This document shows, piece after piece, positions 40,089-52,883 of a stretch of DNA of 64,000 bases. The notes beneath the pieces were generated by a model. That model was not told the origin of the DNA, searched no databases, and worked only from the letters and a program-made list of their open reading frames with translations. The stretch is taken from assembly GCF_000378445.1 (NCBI RefSeq), contig NZ_KB899712.1, positions 1 to 64,000 of the forward strand, given 5' to 3'. The stretch's first letter is position 1. The number at the start of each line of letters is the position of its first letter. The position numbers and the translations under genes were made by a program. Origin of the DNA: Deinococcus aquatilis DSM 23025 (GTDB taxonomy: Bacteria > Deinococcota > Deinococci > Deinococcales > Deinococcaceae).

Positions 40089-40925
40089 ATGAACTTCGGA
40101 GTCGTAGGCGCAGGACAGATGGGCGCGGGCATTGCACAGGTGGCCGCACAGAGTGGCTTCAGCGTAACCGTGCAGGATGTCAAACCAGAATTTCTGGAAC
40201 GTGGACGGGCCACCATTCAAAAGAGTCTTGCCAGGTTGCACGAAAAAGGCAAGCTGACGCAGACGCCTGAAGAGATCATGGGCCGCATCCGCTTCAGCAC
40301 CGATCTGGCCGATTTTGCAGACAGCGATCTGGTTGTCGAAGCCATAGTGGAGAACGAGGCCGTCAAAGCCGAATTGTTTCGCACTCTGGGCGGAATCGTG
40401 AAGGCAGAGGGCATTCTGGCAAGCAACACCAGCAGCATTCCTATCACGGCCCTTGCCAGTGCTTCGGGCCGCCCAGCTCAGTTTATCGGGATGCATTTTA
40501 TGAATCCGGTACCGCTGATGGCCCTTGTGGAAGTGATTCGCGGCCACAGCACCAGCGATGAAACGGCGCAAAAGGTCATTCAGACCGCCGAACGGATGGG
40601 CAAAACGCCGCTCACCTGCAACGATTTTCCCGGCTTCGTGTCCAACCGAATCCTGATGCCCATGCTGAATGAAGCCATTCAGTGCGTGATGGAGGGTGTG
40701 GCCGAAAAGGAAGCCATCGACGGCATCATGAAACTGGGCATGAATCACCCGATGGGGCCGCTGACCCTGGCCGACTTTATTGGCCTCGATACCTGCCTTG
40801 CCATTATGGAAGTGCTGCATAAAGGGCTGGGCGACGACAAATACCGCCCCTCACCGCTGCTGAGAAAGATGGTGCAGGCGGGCTTGTTGGGGCGCAAGAG
40901 CGGAGAAGGCTTTTATAAGTACTGA
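40089..40925 (+). CDS. 3-hydroxybutyryl-CoA / 3-hydroxyacyl-CoA dehydrogenase
   Basis: 278 residues, single-domain-pair HAD. NAD-binding [24 protein letters not shown] at the N terminus; catalytic [39 protein letters not shown] in the C-terminal dimerisation domain; ending [11 protein letters not shown]. It oxidises 3-hydroxyacyl-CoA with NAD+. An AAGGAG Shine-Dalgarno lies upstream. It probably works with the thiolase at 38418 and with ETF at 50191. Confidence 0.94.
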   Translation: MNFGVVGAGQMGAGIAQVAAQSGFSVTVQDVKPEFLERGRATIQKSLARLHEKGKLTQTPEEIMGRIRFSTDLADFADSDLVVEAIVENEAVKAELFRTLGGIVKAEGILASNTSSIPITALASASGRPAQFIGMHFMNPVPLMALVEVIRGHSTSDETAQKVIQTAERMGKTPLTCNDFPGFVSNRILMPMLNEAIQCVMEGVAEKEAIDGIMKLGMNHPMGPLTLADFIGLDTCLAIMEVLHKGLGDDKYRPSPLLRKMVQAGLLGRKSGEGFYKY

Positions 40926-40978
40926 TACGGGCACTGAGCTTTTGCAGAGGCTGGCAATAGCTTGAAGGCTGGGCGACC

Positions 40979-41054
40979 GAACCCCCCCGTTGCTGACGCA
41001 ACGCCCCCCCTTGAGGGGAGGACAAGGGCTGGATGCGAAGCCAACTGGGGGTTC
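40979..41054 (-). repeat. Dispersed palindromic repeat, copy 3 (internally deleted)
   Basis: Both ends are present (GAACCCCCCCGTTGCTGACG and AACTGGGGGTTC on the plus strand) but about 30 bp of the middle, including CCCCTTAAGGGG, is missing. It follows the dehydrogenase gene. Confidence 0.8.
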
Positions 41055-41105
41055 TGCCTCCGCCGGAACGTTGCTCAGCCCAACAGGAATCAATAATTCC
41101 GCCTC

Positions 41106-41702
<597 letters not shown>

Positions 41703-41708
41703 GGGAAC

Positions 41709-41739
41709 AGGGTAGCGCAGGAAAACTAACGGGCGTTAG
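41709..41739 (-). promoter_or_regulatory. Operator-promoter of the AhpD-like gene
   Basis: CTAACGCCCGTTAG (41739-41726) and TACCCT (41714-41709), the latter 6 nt before the ATG. From two bases before the palindrome through the seven after it, the sequence is identical to the thiolase promoter, and the operator-to-ATG distance is 23 nt in both. Confidence 0.8.
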
Positions 41740-41749
41740 GCGTGGTGGG

Positions 41750-42034
41750 TCAGAACTCCATCCACACCCGCCCGCCAAAGCCGCCCCGTGCCTGCACCTT
41801 GGCCGCCCACTTTGCCTCCAGTTCCTGTGGAGTCAGACCGTGCAGCGCAGCGAGGGCGTGCAAAACCTCCAGCACATCGGCCAATTCCTCCGGGTCGTGC
41901 GCCTCCAGATATTCCGTCACTTCTTCCTTCAGCTTGGCGTGCAGCGCGGCGGCGTATTCATCCGCGTCCAGAACCCGTGCCACTGCGCCCGCTCCGACCA
42001 TCGCCGGGATGCCGTCTCTGACCAATTTGCCCAC
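41750..42034 (-). CDS. MazG-like NTP pyrophosphohydrolase
   Basis: 94 residues beginning GKLVRDGIPAMV, the hallmark of the small HisE/MazG-like house-cleaning group, with the acidic helices EEVTEYLEAHDPEELADVLEVLHALAALHG that bind Mg-NTP. It probably hydrolyses non-canonical NTPs. GTG 42034 is chosen because TAGATT (42046-42041) is 6 nt upstream. It diverges from ffh across a 61-bp gap. Confidence 0.82.
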   Translation of the reverse strand: MGKLVRDGIPAMVGAGAVARVLDADEYAAALHAKLKEEVTEYLEAHDPEELADVLEVLHALAALHGLTPQELEAKWAAKVQARGGFGGRVWMEF

Positions 42035-42095
42035 CTTGGCAATCTATCCTGCCCCGGCAACAAATCTGCCCCCGGTAGCGTGGTAGCCTCACCCT

Positions 42096-43448
<1,353 letters not shown>

Positions 43449-43471
43449 ATCTGTAGCTCTTCTGCACAGAT

Positions 43472-43500
43472 TTGACAGAACTACCCTCCATCCGTATACT
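43472..43500 (+). promoter_or_regulatory. Promoter of tRNA-Lys
   Basis: TTGACA (43472-43477), 17-nt spacer, TATACT (43495-43500). The short leader carries a hairpin, CCCGCTGCC (43505-43513) with GGCAGCGGG (43532-43540), just before the tRNA. Confidence 0.88.
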
Positions 43501-43547
43501 CATTCCCGCTGCCACACGCGGCCCCACACGGGCAGCGGGACAGAGAT

Positions 43548-43623
<76 letters not shown>

Positions 43624-43631
43624 AAGAAAAT

Positions 43632-43652
43632 GCCCGCCTAGTGCGGGCTTTT
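43632..43652 (+). terminator. Terminator of tRNA-Lys
   Basis: GCCCGC (43632-43637) pairs with GCGGGC (43643-43648), then TTTT. An outer inverted repeat CCAAAGAAA (43621-43629) / TTTCTTTGG (43657-43665) begins in the tRNA CCA itself. Confidence 0.85.
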
Positions 43653-43707
43653 CTAGTTTCTTTGGCGTAGGAAGGCAGGACAGTGCCTTGCCTTCCCCGC
43701 ATCCCTA

Positions 43708-44337
43708 TCAGTCCAGCACGTCTATTCCCACGGCCCGCACCCGCGCACGCACATCGCGCACGCCTTCTCCGGTCACGCGCATCACAAAGCGGCGGCGGCC
43801 CGCTTCAGTGTCTTTGTGATAGGTGGCGACGCTGATGATGTTGCTGGGCTGAATGGCCTGCGTCGCCCGCTCCAGGCTTCCGGGCACATCGGGCATATCC
43901 AGAGTCAGGCGTTTGCCGCCCTCGCGCAGGCCCATGATGTTGGTAAAGGCCCGCAACACATCGGTAATGGTGATGATGCCGCAGAGCTGCCCAAAGTCGT
44001 CGAGCACTGGCAGCCCGCCCACCGCGTGTTCCTGCATCCGCAGGGCCGCGTCTTCCATGTATTCACCCTCGGAGGCCGTGACCACGGGGCGGGCCATCAT
44101 TTCGGCCACCGTCAGCTTGCTCAGCAGGTAGTTCAGTTCCCACACGCTGAGGGTGGTGGCCTTGTTTGGCATGGCGTCCTTGAGGTCTTTGCGGGTGGTA
44201 ATCCCGATCAATTGACCATCTTGCAGCACGGGCAGGCGGCGGAACCCCCGTTCCTTGAGAATCTTGAGGGCGTCCATCACGGGCGTGTCGGGCATAACAG
44301 TAATGGGGTCAGGCGTCATCCAGTCGCGTACCAGCAT
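43708..44337 (-). CDS. Two-CBS plus ACT domain protein (AcuB-like)
   Basis: 209 residues. CBS1 about 1-60 ([50 protein letters not shown]), CBS2 about 76-135 ([51 protein letters not shown]), ACT about 138-209 ([19 protein letters not shown]). The arrangement matches AcuB-like sensors, which bind adenosyl ligands and amino acids. Cytosolic. TACACT sits 6 nt before the ATG. Confidence 0.9.
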   Translation of the reverse strand: MLVRDWMTPDPITVMPDTPVMDALKILKERGFRRLPVLQDGQLIGITTRKDLKDAMPNKATTLSVWELNYLLSKLTVAEMMARPVVTASEGEYMEDAALRMQEHAVGGLPVLDDFGQLCGIITITDVLRAFTNIMGLREGGKRLTLDMPDVPGSLERATQAIQPSNIISVATYHKDTEAGRRRFVMRVTGEGVRDVRARVRAVGIDVLD

Positions 44338-44478
44338 GCAGGCAGTGTACGTTGTGCAGGGGTAGCATCGCCCAAAACTCCTTTCTCCCCCATAGCCTGA
44401 CGTTTCTCTGACCGTGGATGTGAATCAACTGTGACTGGCTTCATTCGGCTCAGAAATGAGCATGATACGGTGCAAATC

Positions 44479-44988
44479 ATGAAGCTTTCCGCTCGGTCCT
44501 TTTTGTCTCCCAAAGCATTGGCTCCCGTTGCCATCGTCGCTGCCTTCGGCCTCGGTACGCTCGCGCCCCACGCACAAACCGCACCCCAGAAGATTGGCTT
44601 CGTAGATGTGCAGAAGCTGCTGACCTCTCACCCCTCCAACCCTGAAATCGAAGCCATTCAGAAGAAGGCTGACGCTGAGCTGAGCGTGATGGACAAGCAG
44701 ATCAAGGCCATTGACGCCAAGGGCGCACAGGCCACTGCCGCCGACAAGCAGAGCCGTGAGCAACTGATCAAGACCCTTCAGGCCAAGGCTGCCGAGTACG
44801 ACAAGCAGCTTCAGCCTAAAATTGCCGTCGTGGAAACTGCTGTGGACGCTGCCATCGACAAGGTCGCCAAGGCCAACGGCTTCGGCGTGATCATGGATCG
44901 TAACGTCGCCAAAAACAGCGGTCTGGTGGTCTACGCCGACCCCGCCGCCGAAATGACCGACGCCACCGTCAAGGCACTGAAGCCCTGA
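44479..44988 (+). CDS. OmpH/Skp-family periplasmic chaperone, copy 1
   Basis: 169 residues. Signal peptide with hydrophobic core [19 protein letters not shown], then [15 protein letters not shown], a long coiled-coil ([50 protein letters not shown]) and a return strand [21 protein letters not shown]. This is the Skp/OmpH jellyfish fold, which holds unfolded outer-membrane proteins. A terminator separates it from copy 2. Confidence 0.9.
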   Translation: MKLSARSFLSPKALAPVAIVAAFGLGTLAPHAQTAPQKIGFVDVQKLLTSHPSNPEIEAIQKKADAELSVMDKQIKAIDAKGAQATAADKQSREQLIKTLQAKAAEYDKQLQPKIAVVETAVDAAIDKVAKANGFGVIMDRNVAKNSGLVVYADPAAEMTDATVKALKP

Positions 44989-45039
44989 TCCTGTCGGCGT
45001 GACTCCGCTCTGTTCTGAGTTCAGGGGTCATGCCACCCG

Positions 45040-45067
45040 CCCCCGCATCTGGCGGGGGTTCTTCTTT
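45040..45067 (+). terminator. Terminator between the two OmpH genes
   Basis: CCCCCGC (45040-45046) pairs with GCGGGGG (45052-45058); TTCTTCTTT follows. It ends just 19 nt before the second gene's start. Confidence 0.8.
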
Positions 45068-45085
45068 GCTCTTCCAGAGGTTCAT

Positions 45086-45565
45086 ATGAATCCCAAACTG
45101 ACTTTTCTTCTGCTCCCTTTTGCCCTGATGGTCACTGTGCCGCACGCCCAACAATCCCGCTCGCGGGTGGGCTTCGTGAATGTGCAGGCCGCCGTCAAGG
45201 CCATGCCCAACAGCGCCGCTTATCTCAAACTCAATACCAGCATCACCGCTGATCTGGCCGCCAAGACCAAGAACATTCAGACCCTTGCGGCCAAAGCTGC
45301 CGCTTCCCGCAAGCCTGCCGACCAGCAGGCACTCGTGAAGGCGCAGCAGGCCTATCAGACGACCCAGAGCGGCTATCAGTCGCGCCTGAACACGGCCTTT
45401 GCACCGCTGGCGACCAAATTGAACGCCACCGTTGCCAAGGTTGCCAAGACCAGCGGATTTACGGTGGTGTTTGACCAGACGGTGGCAGCCAAAACGGGCC
45501 TCGTGGTCTACGCCAATACCCAGACCACCGACCTGACGGCGGCTGTGATCAAAGCCCTGAAGTAA
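45086..45565 (+). CDS. OmpH/Skp-family periplasmic chaperone, copy 2
   Basis: 159 residues. Signal peptide MNPKLTFLLLPFALMVTVPHAQ, then RVGFVNVQAAVKAMPNSAAYLKLN, a helical middle and GFTVVFDQTVAAKTGLVVYAN. Clearly a diverged paralogue of copy 1. ATG 45086 follows AGAGG. Given the terminator between them, the pair may be expressed at different levels. Confidence 0.9.
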   Translation: MNPKLTFLLLPFALMVTVPHAQQSRSRVGFVNVQAAVKAMPNSAAYLKLNTSITADLAAKTKNIQTLAAKAAASRKPADQQALVKAQQAYQTTQSGYQSRLNTAFAPLATKLNATVAKVAKTSGFTVVFDQTVAAKTGLVVYANTQTTDLTAAVIKALK

Positions 45566-45591
45566 TTCGGTCAGCAACAAATCAGCAATAA

Positions 45592-45619
45592 AGGCCCAGA
45601 CACTGTGCTGGGCTTTTTT
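45592..45619 (+). terminator. Terminator after OmpH copy 2
   Basis: GCCCAG (45594-45599) pairs with CTGGGC (45608-45613), followed by TTTTTT. Confidence 0.85.
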
Positions 45620-45706
45620 ACTGGTTCAAATTGCACTCCGAGGTGTCAAGTCCGGCCACTGGCGCCTTCCCTTCCACCCCTTTGCCAATGCTCTAGGCTC
45701 CTGCCC

Positions 45707-46144
45707 ATGAGCGACGAATCAGAACAGGCCACAGGCTGGGCGCGGGCCACTATTTTTGGCGAGCAGGAAGGGCGAATCTTAGACCGTCTGGCGGCCCTTG
45801 ACCCCGATCTGATGGCCTACATTCGGGACTTTGCCTACGATACTGTGTACCAACGTCCGGGCCTTGACCTGAAAACGCGGGAACTGCTGGCCTGTACGCT
45901 GCTCGTATCGCTGGGGAGCCCGCCGGAACTGCGAACCCACCTGCGCGGCGCGTTGCGGGCTGGAGCCACCGAAACCGAGGTCCGCGAAACCCTGCTGATG
46001 TGCATTCCTTACCTGGGGTTTCCGCGTGTGGTGGCCGCGTTTGAGCAACTGCGGCTGCTGCTGGATGCCGGACAGAATAGAGCCGGACAACAAAAAGTGC
46101 CCCCAGCCACAAAAGCTGAGGGCAACGATGAGGAGAAAGTTTAG
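45707..46144 (+). CDS. Carboxymuconolactone decarboxylase-like protein
   Basis: 145 residues of the AhpD/CMD family: [82 protein letters not shown]. This helical bundle lacks the CxxC redox pair, so it resembles the lactone-decarboxylase branch rather than AhpD peroxidases. TAGGCT (45694-45699) lies 7 nt before the ATG. Its stop codon overlaps the stop of the convergent beta-barrel gene by 3 bp. Confidence 0.82.
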   Translation: MSDESEQATGWARATIFGEQEGRILDRLAALDPDLMAYIRDFAYDTVYQRPGLDLKTRELLACTLLVSLGSPPELRTHLRGALRAGATETEVRETLLMCIPYLGFPRVVAAFEQLRLLLDAGQNRAGQQKVPPATKAEGNDEEKV

Positions 46145-46803
46145 TAGCTGACCTTGATGCCGATGCGGGCCTTGAAGACCGTACCAGGACGCACGAACCG
46201 GTTGTCGATGTTGGCGTAGCCAGCGTCATCTGTGGTGAACGAGTCGCTCGTACCGTTGCTGCTGCTGGCGTTGATCGTGGACTTGAAGTACTGCTCGACG
46301 CCGAGATCGCCCACGATGCTCAGGTTGCCTGCGATGGCGTAGCTGGCCATGACGCCCGCACCGATACCGAAGGAGGAGGCACTGTATGTGGTGCTGCCCG
46401 TTCCACCGTAGTCTTCGGTGGCACGGAACATGCCGTAACGTCCGCCTGCGTACAGGGTAGCGTCGGTGCCGGGGGCCAATTCTCCGAGGCTGTATGTGCC
46501 GTCTACACCGACAGTCGTCTGACTGCCGCTTTCGGTGGCTGCGCCCGCAGCCTTGTAAGAACCGAAGGTGTTGCCCAGGGCGTCTTTGTTGTCATCATTG
46601 ATGGAGTCGCTGGGCTTGGTGTAGGAGGCGCTGACCTTCACACCCACAGGGCCGAGCAGGTTGGGGCTATGCACGAACACGCTTCCGCTGAGGCCACCCG
46701 CATAGCCACCCGTAAGGCCGAGTTCTACTCCGCTGAGGCTCTGTGCGCCTGCCGCGCCTGTCATCATGCCCGCTACCACTGCCGTCATCAGGATCTTCTT
46801 CAT
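46141..46803 (-). CDS. Small outer-membrane beta-barrel protein
   Basis: 220 residues. Signal peptide [22 protein letters not shown], then repeated amphipathic strands with alternating hydrophobic residues ([62 protein letters not shown]) and a C-terminal aromatic strand [11 protein letters not shown], the usual signal for outer-membrane insertion. Probably an 8-strand barrel. Function unknown. The upstream gap (46804-47077, 274 nt) shows no other gene and only a weak promoter. Confidence 0.82.
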   Translation of the reverse strand: MKKILMTAVVAGMMTGAAGAQSLSGVELGLTGGYAGGLSGSVFVHSPNLLGPVGVKVSASYTKPSDSINDDNKDALGNTFGSYKAAGAATESGSQTTVGVDGTYSLGELAPGTDATLYAGGRYGMFRATEDYGGTGSTTYSASSFGIGAGVMASYAIAGNLSIVGDLGVEQYFKSTINASSSNGTSDSFTTDDAGYANIDNRFVRPGTVFKARIGIKVSY

Positions 46804-47077
46804 GCGTGTAGCCTCGCTCACCAAGATGAGCCGCCCTCATGAACGGTGTCACGGCAGCTTTAGAAACAGGACAGGTCATCGTCAGAAAAGAAATAGGATG
46901 CACAATCTCAGGCGACTTGCTCAAGCTGGGAATGTCGTCTGAGACGCTCTCTTCTCACAGCATCCACAGGCACGATCTGGGAAAAGTTCCACGGCGCACC
47001 CGTTCTTTATCTCTACTCCATAAACCCTGGTTTCTGAATGCTCACGAACTCATATGCTACCGGGAGCAGTTCCCAAG

Positions 47078-47854
47078 TCAGGCCCGCCCGAATTCCAACA
47101 CCGTGGCGTGTGCCAGCCCGCGAGACTGGGCCACCTTCCATGCGCCGCGTGCATCTCCGCGTCCTATCTGGGCCATGAACGCGGCGTCACGGGCCAGTGT
47201 GGTCAGAACCCAGAAATCTCCCCAGGCTTCAAGTCCCCACTGCTGGCGCATGGCTTTGGCCGCCGCCGCCCACACAGGTTCGCTCAGGTGTTCCAGCGGG
47301 GCGATGTAATGCACCTCGCCGTCGGTGCCGGGGGTGCGGGCCACCTCACGGCGGTATTCCTCGCGCTCACGGCGGGGCATGTCGTCCCACGTTTCGGCGG
47401 CGCAGTAGCGGGCAGGCAGGGCGCTGAAGGTATCGCGGCAGCGGGTGGGGCGCACGTCATAGCGCGAGCAACTGCCTGTTTCGCGGTTCAGCAGTGGGCA
47501 GTAGCCCACCTCGCGGCGGTGGCGATCCACGTAGGTGTCGTCATCGGGGGCTGTGCGGGCATTGGCGATCACTGCGCGGGCGTGGGCTTCCATCCGGGCG
47601 GCCTCGGCATCCGTCAGGGCCTGCGCCGTCACCAGGGCTTCGGCCAACGAGACCCGGATCGGCATGTTGCAGCAGCCGAAGCAACCCGCGCCGCAGAACA
47701 CGCGCCCGCCCCGCTCGGCGTAGCCTTTGAGCCACGCACCCGACTGGCGGGTATACCGGGCATAGCCGCGCTTCACGGCGTCTGTGACGGCAGCGTGAGG
47801 CAGGCCAGGGCCAGAACCTGCCGGGTGGGATGGGGGGGTAAAATAGCGCGTCAT
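47078..47854 (-). CDS. YkgJ-family cysteine-cluster protein
   Basis: 258 residues. Cysteines [16 protein letters not shown] (about 54-62) and [23 protein letters not shown] (about 119-141) match the YkgJ Zn/Fe-binding family. The C-terminal third is helical and unrelated to a known domain. Cellular role unknown. TAGGCT (47867-47862) lies 7 nt before the ATG. It diverges from the HD gene with overlapping promoters. Confidence 0.85.
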   Translation of the reverse strand: MTRYFTPPSHPAGSGPGLPHAAVTDAVKRGYARYTRQSGAWLKGYAERGGRVFCGAGCFGCCNMPIRVSLAEALVTAQALTDAEAARMEAHARAVIANARTAPDDDTYVDRHRREVGYCPLLNRETGSCSRYDVRPTRCRDTFSALPARYCAAETWDDMPRREREEYRREVARTPGTDGEVHYIAPLEHLSEPVWAAAAKAMRQQWGLEAWGDFWVLTTLARDAAFMAQIGRGDARGAWKVAQSRGLAHATVLEFGRA

Positions 47855-47889
47855 CGGAAGCAGCCTAGCGCGGGTATACTGCGGCTACC

Positions 47890-48903
47890 GTGTTCCGACG
47901 CCCACGCCAGCCGCAGACGCCCACCCCGGAGCCCCGGAAGACTGGCACCACGCCGTCTGCCGAGGCTCCGGACGCCACCCGCGTTCTCTCGGAATTGCTG
48001 GCCCGCCCCAGCACCGAAGGGATTTTGGAAGGAGCTTTGGGCCACGCCGCCCTGTTGCTGGGCGGCCAGACCCACGGATTTGCCGTGCTGCGGCGCGGCC
48101 AGGACCGGGTGGTTGCCGTGTTCGGCTATCCCAAAGCCCTGATCGGAACGGCGCTCAGCGGCCCCTGGGCCAGCATGCGTGCCCGCCTTCTGGCCGACGG
48201 TTCCCGCGAACTGTACGAGATGAACCCGCCCGAACTGCACTCGATTCTGGACGATGCAGGCATGCGCGACGTGCCCGTGACGCTGGTCATTCCCCTGAGT
48301 GACCGGGGCCGCAATCTGGGGGCGCTGGTCCTCGACCGCGTGGTCTCTGACCCGATTTCGCCCACGCAGATGGAAGTTGTGTCGCGCTGGGCCACCGCTG
48401 TCGGGCCACTGCTGGGAATTCTGGATTCCCGCGACGACTGGCGGCACGCGGCGCGGCAAATTACCACGGCGCTGGTGGAAGCCGTGGAAAGCCGTGAATT
48501 CGACGCGCTGGGACATGCACAGGCGGTGGCCGACGTGAGCCTGAAACTGGGCCGCGCCGTGGGACTGGCCGAGCGTGAGTTGGAAGAACTGTGGTACGCC
48601 GCCACCCTGCACGATCTGGGCAAGATTCACGGTGAACAGGGTCACGCGATGGTCGGGGCCAATTTTTTGCACGGCGTGCCGCATCTGGCCGAGGCGCAGA
48701 AGGCCATCCGGCATCACCACGAGCGCTGGGACGGGCAGGGCGACCCCGACAAACTGATGGGCGAAGACATTCCGCTGTATGCCCGGATTCTGGCCGTTGC
48801 CAACGCTTACGTCCGTGTGGGCGACATCGAGCGTCTGCGTGGTCAGGCCGGAAAGGGACTGGACGCCCGCCTGCTGACCGTACTGGAGAAGCTGCCGCAG
48901 TGA
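47890..48903 (+). CDS. GAF-like plus HD domain protein (degenerate HD-GYP)
   Basis: 337 residues. A basic/proline N-terminal tail, then a GAF-like sensor region (about 30-180: [48 protein letters not shown]), then an HD domain with [12 protein letters not shown] and [33 protein letters not shown]. In HD-GYP c-di-GMP phosphodiesterases the last motif would be HHExxDGxGYP; here GYP reads GDP. The metal-binding His/Asp are present. GTG 47890 is used, with TATACT 9 nt upstream. Confidence 0.82.
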   Translation: MFRRPRQPQTPTPEPRKTGTTPSAEAPDATRVLSELLARPSTEGILEGALGHAALLLGGQTHGFAVLRRGQDRVVAVFGYPKALIGTALSGPWASMRARLLADGSRELYEMNPPELHSILDDAGMRDVPVTLVIPLSDRGRNLGALVLDRVVSDPISPTQMEVVSRWATAVGPLLGILDSRDDWRHAARQITTALVEAVESREFDALGHAQAVADVSLKLGRAVGLAERELEELWYAATLHDLGKIHGEQGHAMVGANFLHGVPHLAEAQKAIRHHHERWDGQGDPDKLMGEDIPLYARILAVANAYVRVGDIERLRGQAGKGLDARLLTVLEKLPQ

Positions 48904-48943
48904 GAACCGGTCCGACTCTCGTGCGTGTGGGCAGCCTGAAGCC

Positions 48944-49834
48944 ATGAACCTGCGCCCCACGCCCAATCTCGACACCGCCGAAGGCAGCGAGTCCACCACC
49001 CACCGTTTTCCGGTCCTGGAAGCCCGCTTCGGCCACCTGACCCCGATGGACGCGGGAATGCAGAGCCGCGTGTATAGCGCCCCCGACGGACAGACGGTGG
49101 TGAAGGTGTACCGCAACCATCAGGGCGAACACCGCCTGGAGGCAGACAACATGCGCCGGGCCGACATGGGCGCGTGGGTGCTGGACGCTGTGGAAGCCGA
49201 CGGCGTGGAAGCCCTGATCATGCGGCGGTTTGCCGGGCGTCCCCTGACCGCCGCCGATGTGCCCCGCGCCCTGCCCAGACTGCGCGAGATCATCGGAGCG
49301 CTGCATCAGGAGCGGGCCGGACGGGTAGATCTGCGCCGCGTGCGCGAACGCCTGCGCCGATTCCGCAGTGCGCTGGCCGCCTACCCCCTCGACGACCTGT
49401 TCGATGCCGTTGAAATCCCACTGGAACTTGAGATGCTGGATCAACCCGCCGCGTTCTGCCACCTGGATATGTGGCACGACAACATTCTGATTGGCCCCGG
49501 CCCGGTCAATTCTGATCCGGCCCCCTCAGAGCAACCCGAGGTGCTGGTCATCGACTGGACAAAAGCAGGCTGGGACGATCCACTGCGCGATCTGGCCCTG
49601 TTGAAAACGGGCACGCTGGATCTGCTGCCGCCCGATGAGAGTCTGAATGCGGCCCTGACCTTCCTGCCCGACCACGCCCCCGCCACCCTGACCCGGTACC
49701 GCGCCTACCTTGCCATGACCACCCTGCACGACCTGTACTGGTTCCTGATGAACGAGCCGTACGAATTTGAGGGCCAGCGCGACCAGAAATTGCCCCGTGC
49801 GCGGCATGTGCTGGCGCGGCTGCCGGGGCTGTAA
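48944..49834 (+). CDS. Aminoglycoside phosphotransferase-fold kinase (second copy type)
   Basis: 296 residues. N-lobe [42 protein letters not shown] with the ATP-binding Lys, catalytic loop [13 protein letters not shown], and the metal Asp in [24 protein letters not shown]. Unlike the 25313 protein the Brenner motif is HLDMWHDN. Cytosolic kinase of a small molecule; substrate not assignable. It follows the HD gene by 40 nt. Confidence 0.82.
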   Translation: MNLRPTPNLDTAEGSESTTHRFPVLEARFGHLTPMDAGMQSRVYSAPDGQTVVKVYRNHQGEHRLEADNMRRADMGAWVLDAVEADGVEALIMRRFAGRPLTAADVPRALPRLREIIGALHQERAGRVDLRRVRERLRRFRSALAAYPLDDLFDAVEIPLELEMLDQPAAFCHLDMWHDNILIGPGPVNSDPAPSEQPEVLVIDWTKAGWDDPLRDLALLKTGTLDLLPPDESLNAALTFLPDHAPATLTRYRAYLAMTTLHDLYWFLMNEPYEFEGQRDQKLPRARHVLARLPGL

Positions 49835-49853
49835 GGGCTGAGTTGGAAGGCGA

Positions 49854-49875
49854 GTCCCCCGTTGCTGGCGTAAGG
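49854..49875 (-). repeat. Vestige of the dispersed palindromic repeat
   Basis: GTCCCCCGTTGCTGGCG (49854-49870) matches the outer end of the repeat but continues differently. It lies 13 nt upstream of full copy 4. Confidence 0.55.
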
Positions 49876-49887
49876 TTGCAATTCCGG

Positions 49888-49993
49888 GTGAACCCCCCCG
49901 TTGCTGACGCAACGCCCCCCTTAGAGGTGGGGACAGAACATCTTTTGTGCTCCCCTTCAAGGGGGGCTGGCTGCGGAGCAGACTGGGAAGTTT
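49888..49993 (-). repeat. Dispersed palindromic repeat, copy 4
   Basis: A full-length copy in reverse orientation: GTGAACCCCCCCGTTGCTGA at its left end, inner CGTTGCTGACGCAACG and CCCCTTCAAGGGG, and GACTGGGAAGTTT at its right end, where the outer arm has decayed. Confidence 0.85.
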
Positions 49994-50092
49994 ACACGCC
50001 AAAGCCGCCCCACCCGCCATCCAGCCTGCCCGGACACCCAGACTTCTGAATCGACCCTTGTCAGTCACTTCAGACTGCGCTCTCTGCTAAAC

Positions 50093-50107
50093 TTAGACCC
50101 AGTCTAA
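50093..50107 (+). promoter_or_regulatory. Palindromic operator upstream of etfB
   Basis: TTAGACCCAGTCTAA, a perfect 6-bp inverted repeat with 3-nt centre, overlapping a TCTAAT -10-like hexamer (50103-50108). It lies 83 nt before the etfB ATG. It is not the CTAACG motif, so a different regulator is implied. Confidence 0.6.
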
Positions 50108-50190
50108 TTTGCCATGATGTAGCCTCGTCTCTGGAGTTCTGAATCCCGCTGCACCCGGCAGCCTTTCCCAGCATGCATACAGGAGAACCG

Positions 50191-50952
50191 ATGAATATTC
50201 TGACCCTTGTCCGGCAGGTCCCGGATGCCGAAGCCCGCGTCAAAGTCTCTGGCAGCGCAGTAGATCTCGAAGGCGCGACGCTGGTCATTGATGGCATGGA
50301 CGAATACGGCGTAGAAGAAGCCCTGCGCCTGCGCGAAGGCGGCGCGAACATCGAAACGATCACGGCTCTGGCAATTGGCCCCAAACGCAATGAAGACGCC
50401 CTGCGTACCGCGCTGGCAATGGGCGTAGACCGCGCCATACACGTAGAAACCGACGAGAAGCTGGACGCGGTGGCCCTCAGCCGGGTGGTGGCCCAGATCG
50501 CGCAGGCCGAGAACATCACCCTGATTCTGGTGGGCGGGCAGGAAGCCGACTGGGATTCTCAGGCGCTCGGGGCCGCCACCGCCGAACGCCTCGGCTGGCC
50601 CCAGCTGACCTGGACGAACGAACTGAAAATAGAGGGCGAGAGCCTGAGCGGGCGGCACGATGTAGACGACGGCAACGAGAGCTTCAGCGCTCCGCTGCCC
50701 GCCGTGGTGACCACGCAGCAGGGCCTGAACGAGCCGCGTTATCCCACGCTGCCGAACATCATGAAGGCCAAGCGCAAGGAACTGCGTAAAGACACGCTGG
50801 ACACCTACGGCGCGGCCAACACCGTGCGTGTGGTGAATGCCGAGATTCAGACCCGCGCCCGCATGAACCGCGTGATAGACGGCAAAGACCCGCAGGCCGC
50901 CGCCGAACAACTGCTGGATTTGCTGCGAAACGAAGCCAAGGTTTTGGCTTAA
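50191..50952 (+). CDS. etfB: Electron transfer flavoprotein beta subunit
   Basis: 253 residues: [96 protein letters not shown]-type KAKRKELRK recognition stretch. EtfB binds AMP and pairs with EtfA to pass electrons from acyl-CoA dehydrogenases to the quinone pool. Start 50191 follows CAGGAG. A palindromic operator lies upstream. Confidence 0.95.
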   Translation: MNILTLVRQVPDAEARVKVSGSAVDLEGATLVIDGMDEYGVEEALRLREGGANIETITALAIGPKRNEDALRTALAMGVDRAIHVETDEKLDAVALSRVVAQIAQAENITLILVGGQEADWDSQALGAATAERLGWPQLTWTNELKIEGESLSGRHDVDDGNESFSAPLPAVVTTQQGLNEPRYPTLPNIMKAKRKELRKDTLDTYGAANTVRVVNAEIQTRARMNRVIDGKDPQAAAEQLLDLLRNEAKVLA

Positions 50953-50959
50953 AGATTCT

Positions 50960-50987
50960 GTAAGTAGTCAGTGGTAAGTAGAAAGGG
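50960..50987 (+). repeat. Heptad-repeat tract
   Basis: GTAAGTA GTCAGTG then GTAAGTA and GAAAGGG, 7 nt after the etfB stop, between the two ETF genes. Confidence 0.65.
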
Positions 50988-51063
50988 CGTGGTGGACAGA
51001 CCATCTGCGTTCCAAACATTGACGGGAACGGCTGGAAGACCTCTTTAAAAGGGAGAATGACCG

Positions 51064-52014
51064 ATGAAACTGATCGTTGCTGAACATACAGGCGGCAAGC
51101 TGACCAAAGCCACGCTGGAAATGGTGGCTGCTGCCCAGAACGCGGGTGGAGAAGGCCCCGTGACGCTGCTGGTGCTGGGGCAGGGGGTGGCGGGCGTTGC
51201 CAACGAAGCCGCGCAGTACGCCGAGCAGGTGTTGGTGGGCGATAGCGCAGCCTTGGCCGCCTACAACCCTGAAGTGTGGGCCGCCGCCGCCGCGCAGATC
51301 GCGCAGGAAGGGGAAGCCAGTCTGGTCATGATTGGCGGAAGCCGCAGTGGACGCGAATACGCTCCCCGCGTGGCTGTGAAGCTGGACGCGCCTTATCTGG
51401 AAGACGCCACCAGCCTCAGCGTGAATGGCACTACCGTGCAGGCGCAGCGCTACACCTACCTTGCCCGCGTGACCGAAACCGTGGAAGCCAGCGCCCCCAC
51501 CGTGATCGTCACCGTGAAGCCGGGATCGTTTGCCCCCGCTGCCCCTGCCGCCGCTGCTGGCGAGCAGTACGACGTGGAGCTGGAATTGCCCGCAGCCCGC
51601 ACCCAGGTCACGGGCCGCAGCGTGGAAAAGACCAGCCGTGTGGCCCTCACCGAAGCCGACGTGATCGTGACGGGCGGGCGCGGCGTGGGCAGCCCCGACA
51701 ACTTTGCAACCTACGTGGAGGGCCTTGCTGACCGCATCGGCGCGGGCGTGGGCGCGACCCGTGCCGTGGTGGACGCGGGCTGGCGGCCCTATGCCGAACA
51801 GGTGGGCCAGACCGGAAAAACCGTGCAACCCAAGGCCTATATCGCGCTGGGCGTCAGCGGCGCGGTGCAGCACCTCAGCGGCATGGGCAAGAGCAAATTT
51901 ATCGTGGCGATCAACAAGGATGCCGAAGCCCCGATTTTCAAGGTGGCCGATTACGGCATCGTGGGCGACGTGAATCAGATCGTTCCCGCACTGATCGAGG
52001 CTGCCAAGAAATAA
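51064..52014 (+). CDS. etfA: Electron transfer flavoprotein alpha subunit
   Basis: 316 residues. FAD-binding C-terminal domain is clear: [77 protein letters not shown] and [24 protein letters not shown]. An AAAGGGAG Shine-Dalgarno lies just upstream. 111 nt separate it from etfB, containing a heptad tract. Confidence 0.96.
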   Translation: MKLIVAEHTGGKLTKATLEMVAAAQNAGGEGPVTLLVLGQGVAGVANEAAQYAEQVLVGDSAALAAYNPEVWAAAAAQIAQEGEASLVMIGGSRSGREYAPRVAVKLDAPYLEDATSLSVNGTTVQAQRYTYLARVTETVEASAPTVIVTVKPGSFAPAAPAAAAGEQYDVELELPAARTQVTGRSVEKTSRVALTEADVIVTGGRGVGSPDNFATYVEGLADRIGAGVGATRAVVDAGWRPYAEQVGQTGKTVQPKAYIALGVSGAVQHLSGMGKSKFIVAINKDAEAPIFKVADYGIVGDVNQIVPALIEAAKK

Positions 52015-52029
52015 GAATTTGAACCTCTG

Positions 52030-52068
52030 AACGCCGCTTTGTCCTGATAGGGCTGGGCGGCGTTTTTT
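52030..52068 (+). terminator. Terminator of etfA
   Basis: AACGCCGC (52030-52037) pairs with GCGGCGTT (52057-52064), then TTTT. Confidence 0.88.
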
Positions 52069-52236
52069 GTTGGTCCGGTATGGGACAAGTCCAGCTCAGG
52101 CCGCAGCAGAGGGGAAGGCGAAGAGGGCTGAACCTGAAAGTTTGCACTCACCTGACAATTTTCTGGGTAGACTGGGCAGGCCACTTCAATTCGCCCCGGC
52201 CTTCTGGCCGACCCACACTGCACAAGGAGTTCTCTG

Positions 52237-52878
<642 letters not shown>

Positions 52879-52883
52879 AGAGG

